From the NCBI GenBank assembly GCA_944385945.1, contig CALWZD010000079.1:17078-81077 (forward strand): a DNA stretch of 64,000 bases. Reading direction: 5' to 3'. Every line of letters starts with the position of its first letter. Positions within the stretch are counted from its first letter, which is position 1. Positions 63,517 to 64,000 of this stretch are shown here, one piece after another. The notes under the pieces were generated by a model. It was not told the origin of the DNA, did no database searches, and saw nothing but the letters and a program-made list of their open reading frames with translations. Position numbers and translations under genes: made by a program. The stretch is from an uncultured Anaerofilum sp. (GTDB taxonomy: Bacteria > Bacillota > Clostridia > Oscillospirales > Ruminococcaceae).

Positions 63517-63933
63517 TTATGTTTCCACCAGATCGTCGCCGATAAACACCCACAGATCTCCGTTTTCGTCCCAACCAGCCTGCATCAGCCGATTGGGGGA
63601 ACCGGGCATTCCGGGGCATTCGTCCTCATAAGGGACAAAATAGCTTTCCACTTCTTCGCCGTCATATACAAGGTCGATCCACATCACATCCCGAAACCGT
63701 GCGATACGCTCGAGCTGGTCGATACTGGACACCCCACAGGTGGTGGGATACCGCACGGCTGCTTCTTTTGAAATGCAGATACGGGCTCGCTCAAAAGTAA
63801 CGACCTCGTCGGGATTATCGGGGTCTTCCCACGGGTAGGGGCGTTCCACCTCCAACACTTTCACCATGCTGCCCGGAAAAATCAGCACCTCGTCGTTTTC
63901 GGTCACAAGTTCCAGCCTGTGCAGCTTTGCCAT
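63517..63933 (-). CDS. Unrecognised 138-residue acidic protein
   Basis: The protein begins M-A-K-L-H-R-L-E-L-V-T-E-N-D-E-V-L and has a Pro/Trp/Asp-rich stretch at 33-42 (P-Y-P-W-E-D-P-D-N-P). A mid segment resembles Y-P-T-T-C-G-V-S-S-I-D-Q-L, and the C-terminus has W-D-E-N-G-D-L-W-V-F-I-G-D-D. It has no signal peptide, membrane helix or motif that I know. GGGGGA precedes the ATG and codon use looks like the neighbours, so it is likely a real, soluble protein. It stands alone upstream of the ilv promoter, on the same strand. Confidence 0.7.
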   Translation of the reverse strand: MAKLHRLELVTENDEVLIFPGSMVKVLEVERPYPWEDPDNPDEVVTFERARICISKEAAVRYPTTCGVSSIDQLERIARFRDVMWIDLVYDGEEVESYFVPYEDECPGMPGSPNRLMQAGWDENGDLWVFIGDDLVET

Positions 63934-64000
63934 ATCAAAAGATCCCCCTTTCGGATCGCAATATCGTTACCATTGTATCACATTTTATACAAAGAAAATA

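Overview
The window reads as chromosome of a motile, anaerobic, low-to-moderate GC Firmicute of the class Clostridia, most like the Oscillospiraceae/Ruminococcaceae gut lineages. The evidence is the Clostridia/Bacillus flagellar gene order, FliY and CheC/CheD instead of CheZ, strong AGGAGG ribosome sites, a T-box leader, type III pantothenate kinase, an anaerobic sulfatase maturase, a class 1B (PyrK-dependent) dihydroorotate dehydrogenase and a c-subunit with Na+-type ligands. The genus cannot be fixed from the sequence. No tRNA, rRNA, insertion sequence, prophage or CRISPR array was seen.

Region 1 (1-24.97 kb) is motility. A long + strand operon runs from the 3' end of an upstream gene through a TIGR02530-type gene, flgE, flbD, motA, motB, fliM, fliY, cheY, fliO-P-Q-R, flhB, flhA, sigma-28, two rod genes, cheC and cheD to a bidirectional terminator. 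A three-gene minus-strand block follows: a FliK-like protein, a free FlhB C-terminal domain and an EAL-HDOD protein. Then cheA-cheW-cheR-cheB and a small YjfB-like motility gene resume on the + strand. fliL, flhF and flhG are absent from their usual places.

Region 2 (24.97-27.98 kb) is coenzyme A supply: coaX and an ECF-type S component (probably pantothenate) on the minus strand, divergent from coaBC. Region 3 (27.98-38.2 kb) is the complete UMP pathway: pyrB-C-F-K-D-E-carA-carB. pyrB follows a leader that looks like enterobacterial pyrBI attenuation (T-rich leader peptide running into a terminator), and PyrB carries a C-terminal zinc module resembling that of PyrI. HU and a DEAD-box helicase follow, each with a recognisable promoter or terminator, then a minus-strand Gfo/Idh oxidoreductase.

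Region 4 (41.4-49.6 kb) holds an AT-rich gap with a candidate small RNA, then the minus-strand F1Fo ATP synthase operon (two small AtpI/AtpZ-like proteins, a, c, b, delta, alpha, gamma, beta, epsilon). The c subunit has the two-glutamate, T-T-x-x-Y ligand pattern of Na+-coupled rotors. Region 5 (49.7-57.3 kb) has an orphan BlaI/MecI-type regulator, a sulfatase / radical-SAM maturase / sulfatase cluster, a split chromate-type transporter with a divergent LysR regulator, and a cluster of strong palindromes.

Region 6 (57.3-64 kb) has UDP-galactopyranose mutase plus a family 2 glycosyltransferase (galactofuranose-containing surface glycan), ilvB-ilvN-ilvC behind a T-box leader with a probable valine (GTC) specifier, and one unrecognised small gene.
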